A stretch of 24,823 nt of DNA from NCBI GenBank assembly GCA_049999725.1, contig JBNGIS010020621.1:1-24823 (forward strand). Reading direction: 5' to 3'. The stretch is from Haplomitrium mnioides. Taxonomy: Eukaryota; Marchantiophyta; Haplomitriopsida; Calobryales. Below, piece after piece: positions 9,560 through 20,497 of the stretch. Below the pieces are notes generated by a model. The model did not search any database. It saw nothing but the letters and a program-made list of their open reading frames with translations, and was not told where the DNA came from. The position numbers and the translations under genes are program-made. Position 1 is the first letter of the stretch; each line of letters opens with the position of its first letter.

Positions 9560-11565
9560 TCAAGGCACTGGCTGCTCAACAATTTACCTTTTCTGAAGAA
9601 CTACCCTTGATGAAGATTTTAGAGCCATGACTGTATGATGAAATCCAAGAAGCAAAGGCGCCAAAATCTCCTTTACAAATTTGTAGAAATTGTATATGCT
9701 CGTAGCTTGCAATACCCAACAAAAAAAATCCTTTATCATAGTTCTTTTCGAGCAGCTCTACAATTTTGTCAACCCTTACATTTGACAAAAACGAACAGCT
9801 ATTTGATGAGCTTGTACACAAATACCACAACTGCAGTAAACCCATGAAGAGTAGTTGGAAGTGAAGTGACAAGATCCAAACTTACATATTTCTAACAAGA
9901 AGTAGGAATTGGTAGTGGTTGAAGAAGTCCAATTGGTTTTTGATTAGAAACCTTGTTTTGCTGACAACTTTCAAGAACAAACAAAACCACAAACCTCTCA
10001 TGCTAGGTTTGGCCACCACCAAGTGTGTTGAAGTAGCTCTATAATCTTGTATATGCTAAGATGCATTGAGATTAAAATGTTGTATGCTTCTTGTAAACGA
10101 GCCATACGAAGCATAACATCTTATAGAGCATGTATTTGATGACCTCAATAGAGAATACCATCTCCAATAGAAAAATAATGTTCACTATCTTGTATTGCCA
10201 ATCATGTCTAAACAAGATTGAAGAAGACATCTTATTGTAATTTTTGCCGATAACCTTTACTAGTTGTCTCATCAAGATGCAATATGCTAAAATGAGTTGC
10301 CTCTACTATATTCAATTGATGATTAAGCCTTTATTAAAATACATCTCAAATGGTGTGAAACCTTCCCGACTTGCACTCCAACTTGATATCAAAAAATTGT
10401 AATTAATTTTCCCATCGATGACAACAACTTGTTATATTTTCCAAGCACATTAATTACAACAATGGTTTGTGATTGGTATGTATAAGTATAGTTTTCCCCA
10501 AAAGATAGTGTCCCCAAACATTGATAGCATAAACCATTGCTAGTTTCTTTTGATCAATGGTTGAATTTCTCCCCATCGTATTTAATCAACGTGACATGAA
10601 AGCAATTGCATCAAGTCTATTCTCACACTTTTGTTGCAACACTCATCCAATAGCAAAATTAGAGCCACCAACTATACAATGTGCCTTTGGATCATATGGT
10701 TGTAGAATTAGACGAGAAGAGATTGCATCATCGATTTGTTGAAATGTCATTCGTTTTTTGGTGGCCTATTGAAACTTGTTTTACTAATCATCTCAAAGAA
10801 GTATTACAAAGATTGTGCAATTGAAAGTTTTATTGGAGAAGGTCAAAGTGTGAATTTTTGGAAGCAAATGATGACTTATCTATGACATAAAAAGTATGCA
10901 GATGGGATTAATATGGAGGAAGAGAAAACTAAAGCTATCACAAAATGACCAACGCCAAATGATGCAAAGGATATTTGAGCCTTCAATAGATTGTCAAGTT
11001 TTTATTGATGATGTATCCATTAGTGCACCACTCACAGATCTCATTGGCAAAGAGACCAAGTTTCAATGTGTCGCAAAAAATCAACGTCAGTTTTACTAAA
11101 GATAAAAACACCATAAAAAAACACCAAAACTAATTTATCTAATAACCCATAAAACACCTAATTTATTTGATACATGAACATGGTTGTAGCATTAGTCAGG
11201 CCAAACTTATAAACTTTTCACTCAAAATGTCCATACATTGTGCAAAATGTTGTTTTTTACACATCAATCAACTTGATAGGAATTTTCCAATAGCAATTTG
11301 GAAGATCCATCTTTAGAAAAAGTTTCACACCACTCAATTGATCCAAAAAATCTTCAATATGCGATAAAATGTAAGCATTCTTAATTGTTTATTTGTTAAT
11401 ACCATGATAGTCTATACAAAGACAAAAACCACCATCTTTCTTTGGTACAAAGAACATTGACACTTCTCAAGATGAAGTACCAATTTTATTGAAATTATTT
11501 TCAAGAATATTCAAGGTTTTACAAAGCTCTTTGTAGCGGTCACTAACTTTAGTAAGCAACAACTA
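9560..11565 (-). pseudogene. Ty3/gypsy pol relic: reverse transcriptase, RNase H and integrase
   Basis: Read from high to low coordinates on the minus strand. RT begins near 11565, with VPKKDGG at 11428-11448, then 'CIDYHGIN', 'DQLSGVKLF', 'YGHFE' and 'FGLTNATTMF' in the canonical order. The YxDD active site (11110-11121) has become FFYG, so it is catalytically dead. RNase H follows: 'AISSRLILQPYDPKA', 'SNFAIG', 'DQKKLAMVYAINVWGHYLL' and 'TNHKPLL' at 10457-10477. The integrase zinc-binding region is recognisable as 'IYKIIELLQHTWWWPNLA' around 9990-10060, with core remnants down to about 9600. Stops and shifts are frequent. The 5' part (gag, protease) is missing, where the plus-strand element's LTR-like sequence begins. 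A piece between RT and RNase H lies in the opposite orientation (10788-11090). Confidence 0.85.
10788..11090 (+). pseudogene. Oppositely oriented gypsy RT thumb/connection segment inside the minus-strand pol relic
   Basis: On the plus strand this reads 'HLKEVLQRLC' (from 10789), 'SKCEFLE', 'ADGINMEEEKTKAITK', 'PTPNDAKDI' and 'SAPLTDLIGKETKFQC' in shifting frames. That is the RT thumb-to-connection stretch that normally follows the 'FSKT' of RT and precedes RNase H. The surrounding minus-strand relic breaks off just after FSKT and resumes at its own 'KFQ' and 'MTFQQI' block. A 10-bp direct repeat, GTTTTACTAA, flanks the piece (10778-10787 and 11090-11099). Confidence 0.7.
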
Positions 11566-12088
11566 AAAATAGAAGTACGATATAGATTCAACTATATCTA
11601 GAAAGTTATTACAAGTTAAAGTATCAAAAATTGATTGCTATTATAGAGAGAGTAACATATGGCAAGAGGAGAGAAAGTCAACAAATTAAAGTGAAAGAGA
11701 AAGTCTTGAAAGACTACTTTAAAAGAAGATAAATACATGTAAGCAAATAAAAGGTTCTAAGAGAAGGACACGTGACAGAAGAAGAACTAAAGAGAATTGG
11801 AATGTTCTAAAGATAAGGACATGTAGAAGAAGGAGAATAAAAGTATAGGGTGGTTCAATCAATGAGAGAGGAAAAAAAAGTAGTCCAACTAGAGGAGGAT
11901 AGAAAAGAAACTAATGAGGTTCCGCTACCTATATAAGAAAAGTGCTTTCAACTTAGTATATAAAGAAGGGAGAGTGCCTTGTTGGGCATCTCTTATCTTG
12001 GGGGCTTTTTTTAAGTTTCTTGTGCACTACTCTTGTATATTGTACTTGTGCTAACTTGTTTGTGTAATGTATATGTGTAGTGCTATAA
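11566..12088 (+). repeat. LTR-like sequence of the plus-strand gypsy relic (left edge unresolved)
   Basis: This lies directly before a tRNA-Met-type primer site and just past the point where the minus-strand RT stops. It has LTR-like promoter features: CTATATAAG at 11929-11937 and a second TATATAAAG at 11957-11965, then 'gagtgccttgttgggc', as expected for an R-region start. No second LTR is in the window, so the left boundary is only bracketed, between about 11566 and 11640. Confidence 0.55.
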
Positions 12089-12103
12089 ATTGTATCAAAG
12101 CTT
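12089..12103 (+). other. Primer-binding site, initiator tRNA-Met type
   Basis: ATTGTATCAAAGCTT resembles the common plant gypsy primer site TTGGTATCAGAGC, with two or three changes. Its position after the TATA-bearing block and ahead of gag fits. Confidence 0.55.
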
Positions 12104-14726
12104 GGTCTTCTTTAAAGAGTGTGAATTACCCCTCTTTGGAGAAGTACTAGATACCTTAAGAGTGTGGATTACCCTTCTTTGGAGAAGTACTAAAGACCTT
12201 TTGGAGTGATGGAATCTCCACATTGCATTAACTCCAAAAGAGTTAAAACTCTCAACTTTTTATAAGTAAATGATGGTGGATATGCCATCCTTTATAAATA
12301 AAGACAAGAAGTTTTGACTTGGTGATATGGTAGCCAATGGATAGAGAAGCATTTTTACCTCCTAGAATTCCTCTTTTGAATCCTTTCAATATTTGTGTGT
12401 TTAACATTGACAAACATTTATTTTGTCAATTTTTAGTGTTTGATTTTGGAGATGATTTTATGGTTTTGGTGATGGAATCGAGAGAGAGCCTATTATCTTA
12501 CCTATAGTAAATTATGGTGCTACATGGGAGTGCTTTATTTATGTTTTGTGGTAGATAGAAGATGGATTTGAACCATGCTTCTCTAGAAGAGTTTAACTCC
12601 AAGTGTCATATTTCAATTAAAGTAACGTTTAAGCAAATGCAGCAAGATTTTCTTATTCATTTGTTTGGAGAGAGATTTTGAGATTTGGTGTTAGCATTAA
12701 CTAAGCCTTTTATTTTACTTATTTTGTATAATTAGAATATGAATGTATTTATTTTCGTATAAGTTACTAGTTTTTAACTTGTGATAGAAAGCCATGGAAG
12801 TAAACTCCATCAATTTAGAAGAAGGAGCTTAGGTGATGGCAAAACTAGAAGAGCTTCAAGTAGCTCTTTTAGCAATCCAACAAAAAACAAATATACTAAT
12901 GGCAGAGATGGTAAAAATGCAATTACAGCAAGAGAATGGAGAAGGAAGTCAAGAAACATTGCTTCAAAAGATGAGCAAGTCATGTAAAGTAGAGACTTAT
13001 GGAGGAAGTCGCATGGTTGGTGTTGTAGAAGAGTGAATTTATTGAATAAAGGTTCATATGTCATATTATCCGCATACTTCAGATCTAGAGAAAGGGCTAT
13101 TTGCATGGTTGTTTTTAGTGGAGCATGCATCTGTTTGGCTACAATGATCGGAGCGCCAAAAGAACATACGAGGAGAACAACTTTTGTGGAGCACTTTAAA
13201 AGAAGGTTTACTACAAAATTTCAAAGCAGTAGACTCTATATTGACTGCAAGAATAGAGCTTTGGGAGTTAGAACAACAAAAGATCATTGCAAGGTATATT
13301 AAGGAGTTTCAAAGCCTACAAGTCCAAATCAAGGATGTAACTTCAACCGAAGCCCTTGAAATTTTTTTGCAAGGGTTAAAAAAAAATATTCAAGGAGAAG
13401 TTATGATGCACAAACCCAAAGGATGTTAACAAAGCCATCTCATTTGCTCAAGGAATTGAAAGAACACTAGACATTGTGCAAACATGAGGGAATTATGGCC
13501 CCACACCTATGGAGTTGGGAAATATGAGAAGGAGAGATTTTAATCGCCCAAACCACCAACAAGAAGGACCAAAAAATGCTACGGATAAGAGGATGGAAGA
13601 TCGGCGAGAAACTAGAACATGCTACAATTGTGGTCAAGTATGACATATTGCACCAAATTGTAGAGCAATACAATGTAGTCAAGGGCGAGTGTTTTAATGA
13701 CTACTTCATAATATCAACAATGAAGAGGACCAAGAATGTTAGGGAAACAATGGGTGTCAGTAAAAAACCCTCATGATTTTATTGAGATAAAGAAGAAAAG
13801 TGATGAAAGATTTCGATAAAATCGAATATGTTATTAGAAAAACAAAAAAATGGAGGACTAACTATGGTTGATGGATGGATGGAAGGATCTCCAAAAATGG
13901 TTTTGCTGGATTTTGGAGTAGAAGAAAATTATTTATCATGAGTAATAGCATTAAAGCTAAAGTTATCCCATGATGAAGAAGAGCACGAGATGGTTGAAAT
14001 AGCAAATGGCCAAAGTGAGCCAATTGAAAGGTTGTCTCAAAGTATAGCTTTATATATGGGCAACTATAAAGAAAAGTTGGAATGGAAGATCACAACCTTA
14101 GCAAGATATGATGCAATTCTAGGAATGAAGTGGTTGAGAAAACATTGCTCGTAAGTGGATTGGCGAAAGAAGACACTTATAGCACCTCAAAGGAAGATTT
14201 GGGGAGATTGAATACAACCCCTTTCACGACAACTACTTCTATATGTGGTTGGAGCAAAGTTAATAAATTAACAAGATGTGGTATTTTTTTGGACTCATAC
14301 GCGAGGCTAAAATTGATAAGAAAGACTCCAAGCACAAAGTTCCACATGAGCTCTAAGGGGTCTTGAAAAAGTTCCATGATGTTTTTCCAAATAATTTACC
14401 TTGTGGTTTGCCATCTAAACGATCTATTGATCATAAGATTGAGGTTGTTCCAAGAAGTACTCCACCATGCAAGGCACCATATCGTTTGCCTTCTCATGAA
14501 TTGGAAGAATGAAAATTTCAAATAATGAATTATTGGAGAATGGATTTATTTAGCTAAGCATCTCTCTTTATGATGCACTAATTTCATTTGTGAAAAAGAA
14601 AGATGGGAGTATGAGGATGCATATAAACTACTGAGCACTCAATCAACAAACAATGAAAAATAAATATCGATTACTAAGAATGGACGACTTATTCGATCAA
14701 CTTCAAGGAGAAAACTATTTTGTCAA
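12104..14726 (+). pseudogene. Ty3/gypsy relic: gag, protease and start of reverse transcriptase, truncated
   Basis: Gag begins near 12794 with 'MEVNSINLEEGA', and 'MAKLEELQVALLAIQQKTN' follows a stop. The zinc knuckle CYNCGQV-stop-HIAPNC lies at 13620-13661, its central glycine codon now TGA. The protease is seen as LLDFGVEENYLS (from about 13898), where the family has LLDSGATHNFIS: the catalytic D survives but the following S and G are changed. It ends with 'YDAILGMKWLRKHC' at 14107-14148. RT starts with 'FHDVFPNNLPCGLPSKRSID' (about 14371-14430), 'APYRLPSHELEE', 'FVKKKDGSMRMHINY' (about 14587) and 'MDDLFDQLQGENYF' (to about 14721), and then stops abruptly. No YxDD, RNase H or integrase follows. 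The order gag-PR-RT and these motifs identify the superfamily firmly. Confidence 0.88.
12116..12201 (+). repeat. 43-bp tandem duplication just after the primer site
   Basis: Two units start at 12116 and 12159. Both read AGAGTGTGRATTACCC, then 'tctttggagaagtacta', then 'acctt'. The few differences indicate an old duplication in the untranslated leader of the element. Confidence 0.85.
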
Positions 14727-17517
14727 CCCTAAGGTTGGTTTCTTATCTCATTTTCTACCGATTTGCATTGATTTAAGGCTGATTTTTTGTTTTAAGAACT
14801 TTTATGGGAGGGGCTTTGCACCAAATTGACCCTAACTCCTCTTTATGAGCCCAGGAATCACTCTATCACGCATTGGGATACTTGTCCCACTCTTCTAAAA
14901 TGATTATAGCCTACCCTAGAAGGGATTTTATGGTTTGATCAAATTACTTACAGCCACAATCTACCACACACCCACTCACACCCACTGCCAACACGTTTCT
15001 TCCGAATAACTCAATGCAATCAAATAATATAGGATAAATTGACAAACATCATACTTAGGACTGCTGGCCCTGAACACACACAATAGTTCTACTCTGTCAC
15101 TCACAACAGACAGACACACACACACACACACACACACATATTCAGATAGTTTTCAACTTCCATCGCAAGAAGCCCTGAATTTACTTCATCATGTTCGGAA
15201 GAGGTTTTATTTAACTTCCACCTCTAGAAGACAGCCCTCCCAGCTGCTGGCCCTCACTCCACTCCCTAGACACCCATAAAATTCTATGACAAAATCGCCC
15301 AAGTGCACTCTGTCCAGCAAGAACTCCAAACTAGTGTTTCCTTAGCGGAAATTAACACACAATGCACCTCTCAAGACGCACTGGATTCACTCTGAACTTA
15401 ATGCACAGCTTACTCTTGTGCTATGGAGTAGCTTTTGGCAGCATAGATAGTGACACAAAGATAGAAAAAAGACTACAACCACTGGTACCTCCCACCCGTA
15501 ATGCCTCAAAGAAATCGACCAATCCTTTGAGTTCTCTAAGACGTTGTTCTTAGCTCTAACCGCACCTCTAAAAAATGGTCTACTTGCATGCCTCTAGCAC
15601 CACAGTCCACCCAATTTTTGAGCATTGCAAGCCCAACCGCAATGCCTCCAGTCCTCCTCACACGATAGCCTTCCTTCGCTATCCCTCTCCTCCTTTGTAT
15701 CGCACCCCCGATGCCCTCCTGTCGCGCCCTCAAGTGAATCCCCTAAAATGAGCCTTTGAGGAGCCTATACCCCCATAGATCCCCCGTGCAAAACCTTTTA
15801 AGCCTTCTGTGTGTTTGGGCCTTGACTTCCCTGCTAACCTTAACCTAACATTAGATAGGGCTAACTAAAATAATAGAGGTCCTCACCTTTTTGCCAAGAA
15901 TTCCCCTCTAATTTCCTTAATTGACTAACCTTAAATGAGACCTCCCTAGAAGACCTCCCAACTATTAGGCCATTCACACTTTTCCACAACTAAGTTTAGT
16001 GGCCGTTGAATTAGAGCCTCCATAAAGTAGCTTTTTAGTCTTTTGTTCCTTTCTTCTCTTTAGCTCTTTGTTTCATTTTACTTGTCTCTTACTTAGCTTA
16101 GTTATTTTTTTCATTGGCCCTTCTTTTGTTTTGATTGTTCCATTGTTATAAGAACCATGGCCTCGTTTATTCACCTTCTCGCCATGCATTCGCTTCCCTT
16201 GCGCCTTTCCTTCTTGTCAATATTTTTTTGGCGCTCTTTCTTTCTATGCAATCCTTGTTATTCATCCCTCTGCAATCAAATTCTTCTACATCTATCTCTA
16301 GAGTCATCTTTGCTTCTTTCACGTTGTCATTATACTCAGGGGTATTATTTATAAGACCATCAAATGTCCATGCCAACTCTAACCCTTCGTTGAACAACTC
16401 AACAATGCATTTGTGGCGAGGCTTGTATGGTCTCTAGCACTTGCCTCCACCTCCCACACGGAAATCAAATCCGATAAGGGTTCATGATCAACTGATTGAC
16501 CAACTTGAGTAGCTTCTAGTAAATGAGGAGTATGCAGATCTAGGGGAGCCCAAACAAAAAATAGTGAGCAAGGCCATCAACGGAATGATTGGTGGTTGTT
16601 CAGTATTGCTTGGACCACTGCCAAGTCCAATGACTTCCGATAGACAGTGCATGACACTTCCAACCCCTCTGTATCTCCTCCAGAGACAATCTCAATTGTG
16701 CCCAAAAACTGTAGAAATGAGCTAGCGATGCTTCGGCTAAGGAGCGAATCAGCTCTTAGTTGCGCTATCTCCACTCGAAATCGAGTCGCTGTCAGTTCGA
16801 AACACTCCCTACAACAACCATAAAATCATTCGCTTGTGAATCTCCTTCTCCAACAAGTCCAATGTGTTTATCTGATCACACAATTCGCCTCCTCACTCGA
16901 TTGAAGCCAGCCCTTTGATCACTCGATTGACTTCGCTCATGATCATGCTAATTGCCTCCTTGCTGTGATCATTCGATTCTTTGTTTGACGACCACCTCCC
17001 TTGTTTTCTTCCAGCCTACATGCATACACGCCTCCTCCCTAATCGCTAAATCTCCTCTTGAATTTCTCCAGCCTCCTTGTTTGCGTCTGTCTCCCTCTTA
17101 GCTCAATCTTGGCGAAATCCTCTCCCTTGCAAATTCTTCTTCAATCATTGCTCACATTCCTCCCCTGCCTGGTTGGATAGCAAATTCAAGAAATCCACGT
17201 CTTTGAGTCTTTGTATGCCTCAATCAGGCCGAGCTGCTGAAATGGGAAACATAAACAAATTGGATTTCTCATGTGATGTTGTGGGTGGTGGGAGACGGAG
17301 TTTCACAATGGATCACCTTCCCTCCAACCTCCCTCAATCAAACTGCCTTCCTCTCCCTTCGTGCAATCCTCTTGGTTGCTCAATTCTCTTGCAGTCCCCA
17401 GCCTTTCCAATTGAAATCCTCCATGCTAGACATTCTTCCTCCCTTGATCATCCTTGCTCGCATACTCCCGATTCGCCTCCTTCAATTGAACTCACTCGCA
17501 TTTCCACTGGCTCCTTT
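14727..17517. other. Second pyrimidine-rich block, no recognised gene
   Basis: It begins where the gypsy RT is cut and ends where the large inverted repeat starts. C+T-rich on the plus strand, with short Ser/Leu/Pro-rich frames that show no domain (the longest, 17077-17526, is not supported). It may be a nested insertion, such as a long LTR, but no terminal inverted or direct repeat was found at either edge. Confidence 0.3.
15114..15138 (+). repeat. (AC)n microsatellite, about 12 units
   Basis: An uninterrupted AC dinucleotide run, preceded by 'cagacag' and by a shorter 'acacacac' near 15074. Confidence 0.95.
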
Positions 17518-18168
17518 GCATCTTGATTGCCTCTTAATTAGAAGAAGCAATGTGCATGGTTGAACAGTATGACTCTCTACTTGCCACTAAATATATTATG
17601 TCACGTTGTCAACTAGTTTTACCAAACATACATATGCTACCAAAATGAGGTTATACCAATGGAGATTGATATGGTGCAGAGACTCACATTCATCGATATG
17701 AAATATAAGCGCATACTCCAAAATAGAGAATGTTTTTCATGTCAACAACTTGGTCACAAGATTGGAAATCGTCTACGTTGCTAAAGTTGACATCACCCTC
17801 TTACCCAAGCTACAATAGTGAAAAAAAAGAACCAAGAAAATGATAGATCTCAATAAAACTAGTTGAGTGACTTACTGATTGCTTCATTAGTTCCAATGTA
17901 ATTAAAAGCTCAACAAGAATTTGAAGAACCTTGGTTCACCTTGATGATATGATTGATGAACACTCTTGTAGAATGTTGATGGATTGTAAGAGTTATTAAA
18001 ATTTCATGTAATTAGGTTTTGCTAGAAGAATCAAAGTAAAAGTTATGCCTATCAATAGTACTTTTATAACTATAGCTGAAGGCAAAAAATCATAAGGTAT
18101 TCCAAACTCAAAAAACATTTCTTCTATGGATTGAAAATATGTATGTGGAATTGCACCATCATGATATG
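17518..18168 (+). repeat. Left arm of a large inverted repeat, made of gypsy gag-protease sequence
   Basis: About 651 bp, matching the reverse complement of 18210-18859 along its whole length, with scattered substitutions and few indels. Forward translation shows the gypsy gag end: 'MEIDMVQRLT', then a zinc knuckle CFSCQQLGHKIGNR (17731-17772), in which the last cysteine is arginine. The protease start follows (about 17975-18110), with 'MDCKSY' where the family has VDSGASH, then 'GFARRIKVKVMP' and 'TIAEGKK'. Confidence 0.92.
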
Positions 18169-18209
18169 AGCGGATTGGTCTTCAAACCAAACCAAGTCTA
18201 AAATAATGC
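18169..18209. other. 41-bp spacer of the large inverted repeat
   Basis: A unique spacer between the arms, with a small internal hairpin (TTGGT / ACCAA). The arms close at CATGATATG / CATATCATG, so a transcript could fold back almost immediately. Confidence 0.85.
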
Positions 18210-18859
18210 CATATCATGATGGTGCAATTCCACATACATATTTCCAATCCATAGAAGAAATGGCTTTTGAGTTTGGAATACCTTATGTTTTTTTGCCTTA
18301 AGCTATAGTTATAAAACTACCATTGATATCCTAACTTTTACTTTGATTCTTCTAGCTAAACCTAATGACATGAAATTTTAATAACTCTTGCAATCCACCA
18401 ACATTCTATAAGAGTGTTCATCAATCATATCATCAAGGTGAAACAAGGTTCTTCAATTTCTTGTTGAGCTTTTAATTACATTGGAACTAATAAAGTAATC
18501 AGTAAGTCACTCAACTGGTTTTATTGAGATCTATCATTTTCTTGGTTCTCTTTTTTCACTATTATAGCTTGGGTAAGAGGGTAATGTCAACTTTAGCAAT
18601 GTAGACGATTTCCAATCTTGTGACCAAGTTGTTGACATTAAAAACATTCTCTATTTTGGAGTAGACGCTCACATTTCATATCGATGAATGCGAGTCTTTG
18701 CACCATATCAATCTCCATTGGTATAACCTCATTTTGGTAGCATACGTATGTTTGGTAAAACTAGTTGACAACGTGACATAATATATTTAGTGGCAAGTAG
18801 AGAGTCATACAGTTCAACCATGCACATTGCTTCTTCTAATTAAAAGGCAATAAGGATGC
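18210..18859 (-). repeat. Right arm of the large inverted repeat (gypsy gag-protease, parental orientation)
   Basis: Reverse-complement partner of 17518-18168. Its zinc knuckle (minus strand, 18605-18646) carries the same arginine in place of the last cysteine as the left arm but has TAA where the left arm has TCA. The gag was therefore already damaged when the arms were duplicated, and they diverged afterwards. This arm runs on into further gag sequence and an LTR, so it is the original copy. Confidence 0.9.
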
Positions 18860-19295
18860 TCTCCACATTAGAAATTTGCATAATGATATTGTGAAACTAT
18901 GTAGCATAGCTCTTTACTATACCAAATTGCTTCAATTGTACCAAATGATCTTATACTTTTTTTTTGGGGCATTTAGAACTCTAAATCTTGAAATCATCAT
19001 TTTTTTGGAACTCACGTAAAGAAACAATAGTTATAGCAAATCTATATTGTGCTTGCTTTATTTAATATCTCTACCAATCTTTGTAACTTCTTCTAATTAA
19101 CCTCCTGTAAACAAAATTCAATGATCATCTTCTCTTATGATTGTAACTTTGAAGTATTGTTTGCAATCAAACATAAACTTTCAATTGCATAAAAACTGTC
19201 TTCCCCTTGTGTTCAATTTGTTGTTGCATAACTTTATTCACCACTTCATTAGTTTGTTCATTCTCTATGTAACTCACCACCAGAAAACAACTCTA
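18860..19295 (-). pseudogene. Ty3/gypsy gag relic continuing from the right arm
   Basis: On the minus strand the sequence between the primer site and the right arm gives 'HLVQLKQFGIVKSYAT' followed by 'FHNIIMQISNVES' (about 18870-18960). This matches the retrotransposon gag core pattern 'L..L.Q.GSV..Y...F..L..QI'. The upstream gag portion is too decayed to read. Together with the arm it gives gag core, zinc knuckle and protease in the expected order. Confidence 0.65.
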
Positions 19296-19310
19296 GCTCT
19301 GATATCAATG
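19296..19310 (-). other. Primer-binding site, initiator tRNA-Met type
   Basis: The minus strand reads CATTGATATCAGAGC, close to the standard TTGGTATCAGAGC. It lies just inside the presumed LTR end, where the minus strand reads TTTTACA. Confidence 0.7.
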
Positions 19311-19610
19311 TAAAATAACTCAAAGATGAACTCCAAATGAGTAACAACTAAAAGATAACTCTAATAGAGTTAATCAACCACATGCTAATATAGCAAACAA
19401 CCAACCAAATGTCAAGAAATGCAAGCAACCAAAAGGCAAAGCCAATTAAATGTCAAAAAATGCCAAAGATGACACCAGCAAATGCTCAAACCAATTGAGA
19501 GAAACTTCAGAATGGGGAGTTGGGCAATGAAGCTATTTGATTTATACTTGAGAAGAAGATGTCATATGGCATAATACTTTATTTGTTTACAAGTTACTTC
19601 TAATTTCAAC
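19311..19610 (-). repeat. 5' LTR of the minus-strand gypsy relic, cut by the assembly gap
   Basis: AT-rich sequence ending ...TTTTACA on the minus strand, directly before the primer site. A minus-strand TATAAAT lies at about 19540-19546. The outer end is lost in the 10-N gap at 19611-19620, so no length or target duplication can be given. Confidence 0.6.
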
Positions 19611-19620
19611 NNNNNNNNNN
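19611..19620. other. 10-N assembly gap
   Basis: Ten undetermined bases, probably a fixed-size placeholder. It separates the gypsy LTR from the copia fragment, so their true adjacency is not known. Confidence 0.99.
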
Positions 19621-20309
19621 TGGGATCAGAAAAACCATACCTATCAACAATAAGAGCACTCATGTATCTTGCAAATTAAACCAGACTCAATATATCTTTT
19701 ACAGCCATTCGCCACTAGAATGGACTCAAACGCATTTTCAGAAACCTGAAAGGTACAAAGTACATGAGACGGACTCTATTTCCCTAAAAATGCATCAAAT
19801 GATATTGTCGGTTATACCGACGCTGGATATTATATGATCTTGATGACGCAAAGTCTCAAACATGATGTGTCTTCCTTAAAAGAAGCACTGCTATCTCATA
19901 GAAGAGCACCAAGCAAACTATTACTACTACCTCGACCAGTCATGCAGAGATCATTGTCCTTTATGAGGCTAGTAGAGAATGTATATGGCTCAAACAACTT
20001 ATTGACCATATCAACGTCAATACTCGCCAACCCATACTTGATTTCCCTACTATAATATACAAGGATAATCGACCATGTGTTGACCAGATTACTCAAGGCT
20101 TTATTAAAGGTGACAAAATTAAACATATTGCTCCTAAGTTCTTTTACACCCATGAACAACATGGTGGTAAAATCAATGTCCAATGGATAGCAAGCAAAGA
20201 TAACATAGCAGATATCTTCACCAAACCACTTCCATCTGCCTTGGACATTGCACATACTAAGGGGTTTGGTTTGAGAAGACTCTCTAAATTACAGCAGCAT
20301 AGTATATAA
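19621..20309 (+). pseudogene. Ty1/copia pol 3' end: end of RT and RNase H
   Basis: Starts within the RT-RNase H connection with 'PYLSTIRALMYLA' (about 19635), then 'HWNGLKRIF'-like sequence, GYTDAGY (19810-19830), a degraded 'SQTGYVF' region, 'YEASRECIWLKQLIDHI' in a shifted frame, 'IIYKDNRPCVDQ', 'KIKHIAPKFFYTHEQ', 'INVQWIASKDNIADIFTKPLP' (ADIFTKPLP at 20208-20234) and 'FGLRRLS', ending with paired TAA stops at 20307. These are standard copia RNase H landmarks in order. At least two frameshifts separate them. The rest of the element lies before the gap or is absent. Confidence 0.9.
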
Positions 20310-20315
20310 TAATTG

Positions 20316-20318
<3 letters not shown>

Positions 20319-20366
<48 letters not shown>

Positions 20367-20466
20367 NNNNNNNNNNNNNNNNNNNNNNNNNNNNNNNNNN
20401 NNNNNNNNNNNNNNNNNNNNNNNNNNNNNNNNNNNNNNNNNNNNNNNNNNNNNNNNNNNNNNNNNN

Positions 20467-20497
<31 letters not shown>
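20319..20497. repeat. (AT)n microsatellite with an assembly gap inside
   Basis: A pure AT/TA run of about 48 bases, about 100 undetermined bases, then about 30 more bases of the same run. The two ends agree, so the gap is most simply an unresolved part of one long AT tract. The YIYIYI frames across it are artefacts. Confidence 0.95.

Noticed and set aside
10896-11099. First read as a pararetrovirus-like RT (FIDDV resembling YIDDV)
   Set aside because: The surrounding words (ADGINMEEEK, APLTDLIGKETKFQ) match the gypsy connection region, so FIDDVS corresponds to the 'FI..FS.IA.PL' block and not to an active site.
12810-13302. Several overlapping frames on both strands
   Set aside because: Shadows of the gypsy gag reading; only the gag frame carries family motifs.
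17077-17526. 149-codon open frame on the plus strand
   Set aside because: Same pyrimidine-rich bias, no recognisable motif, overlaps another open frame, and runs into the inverted-repeat arm.
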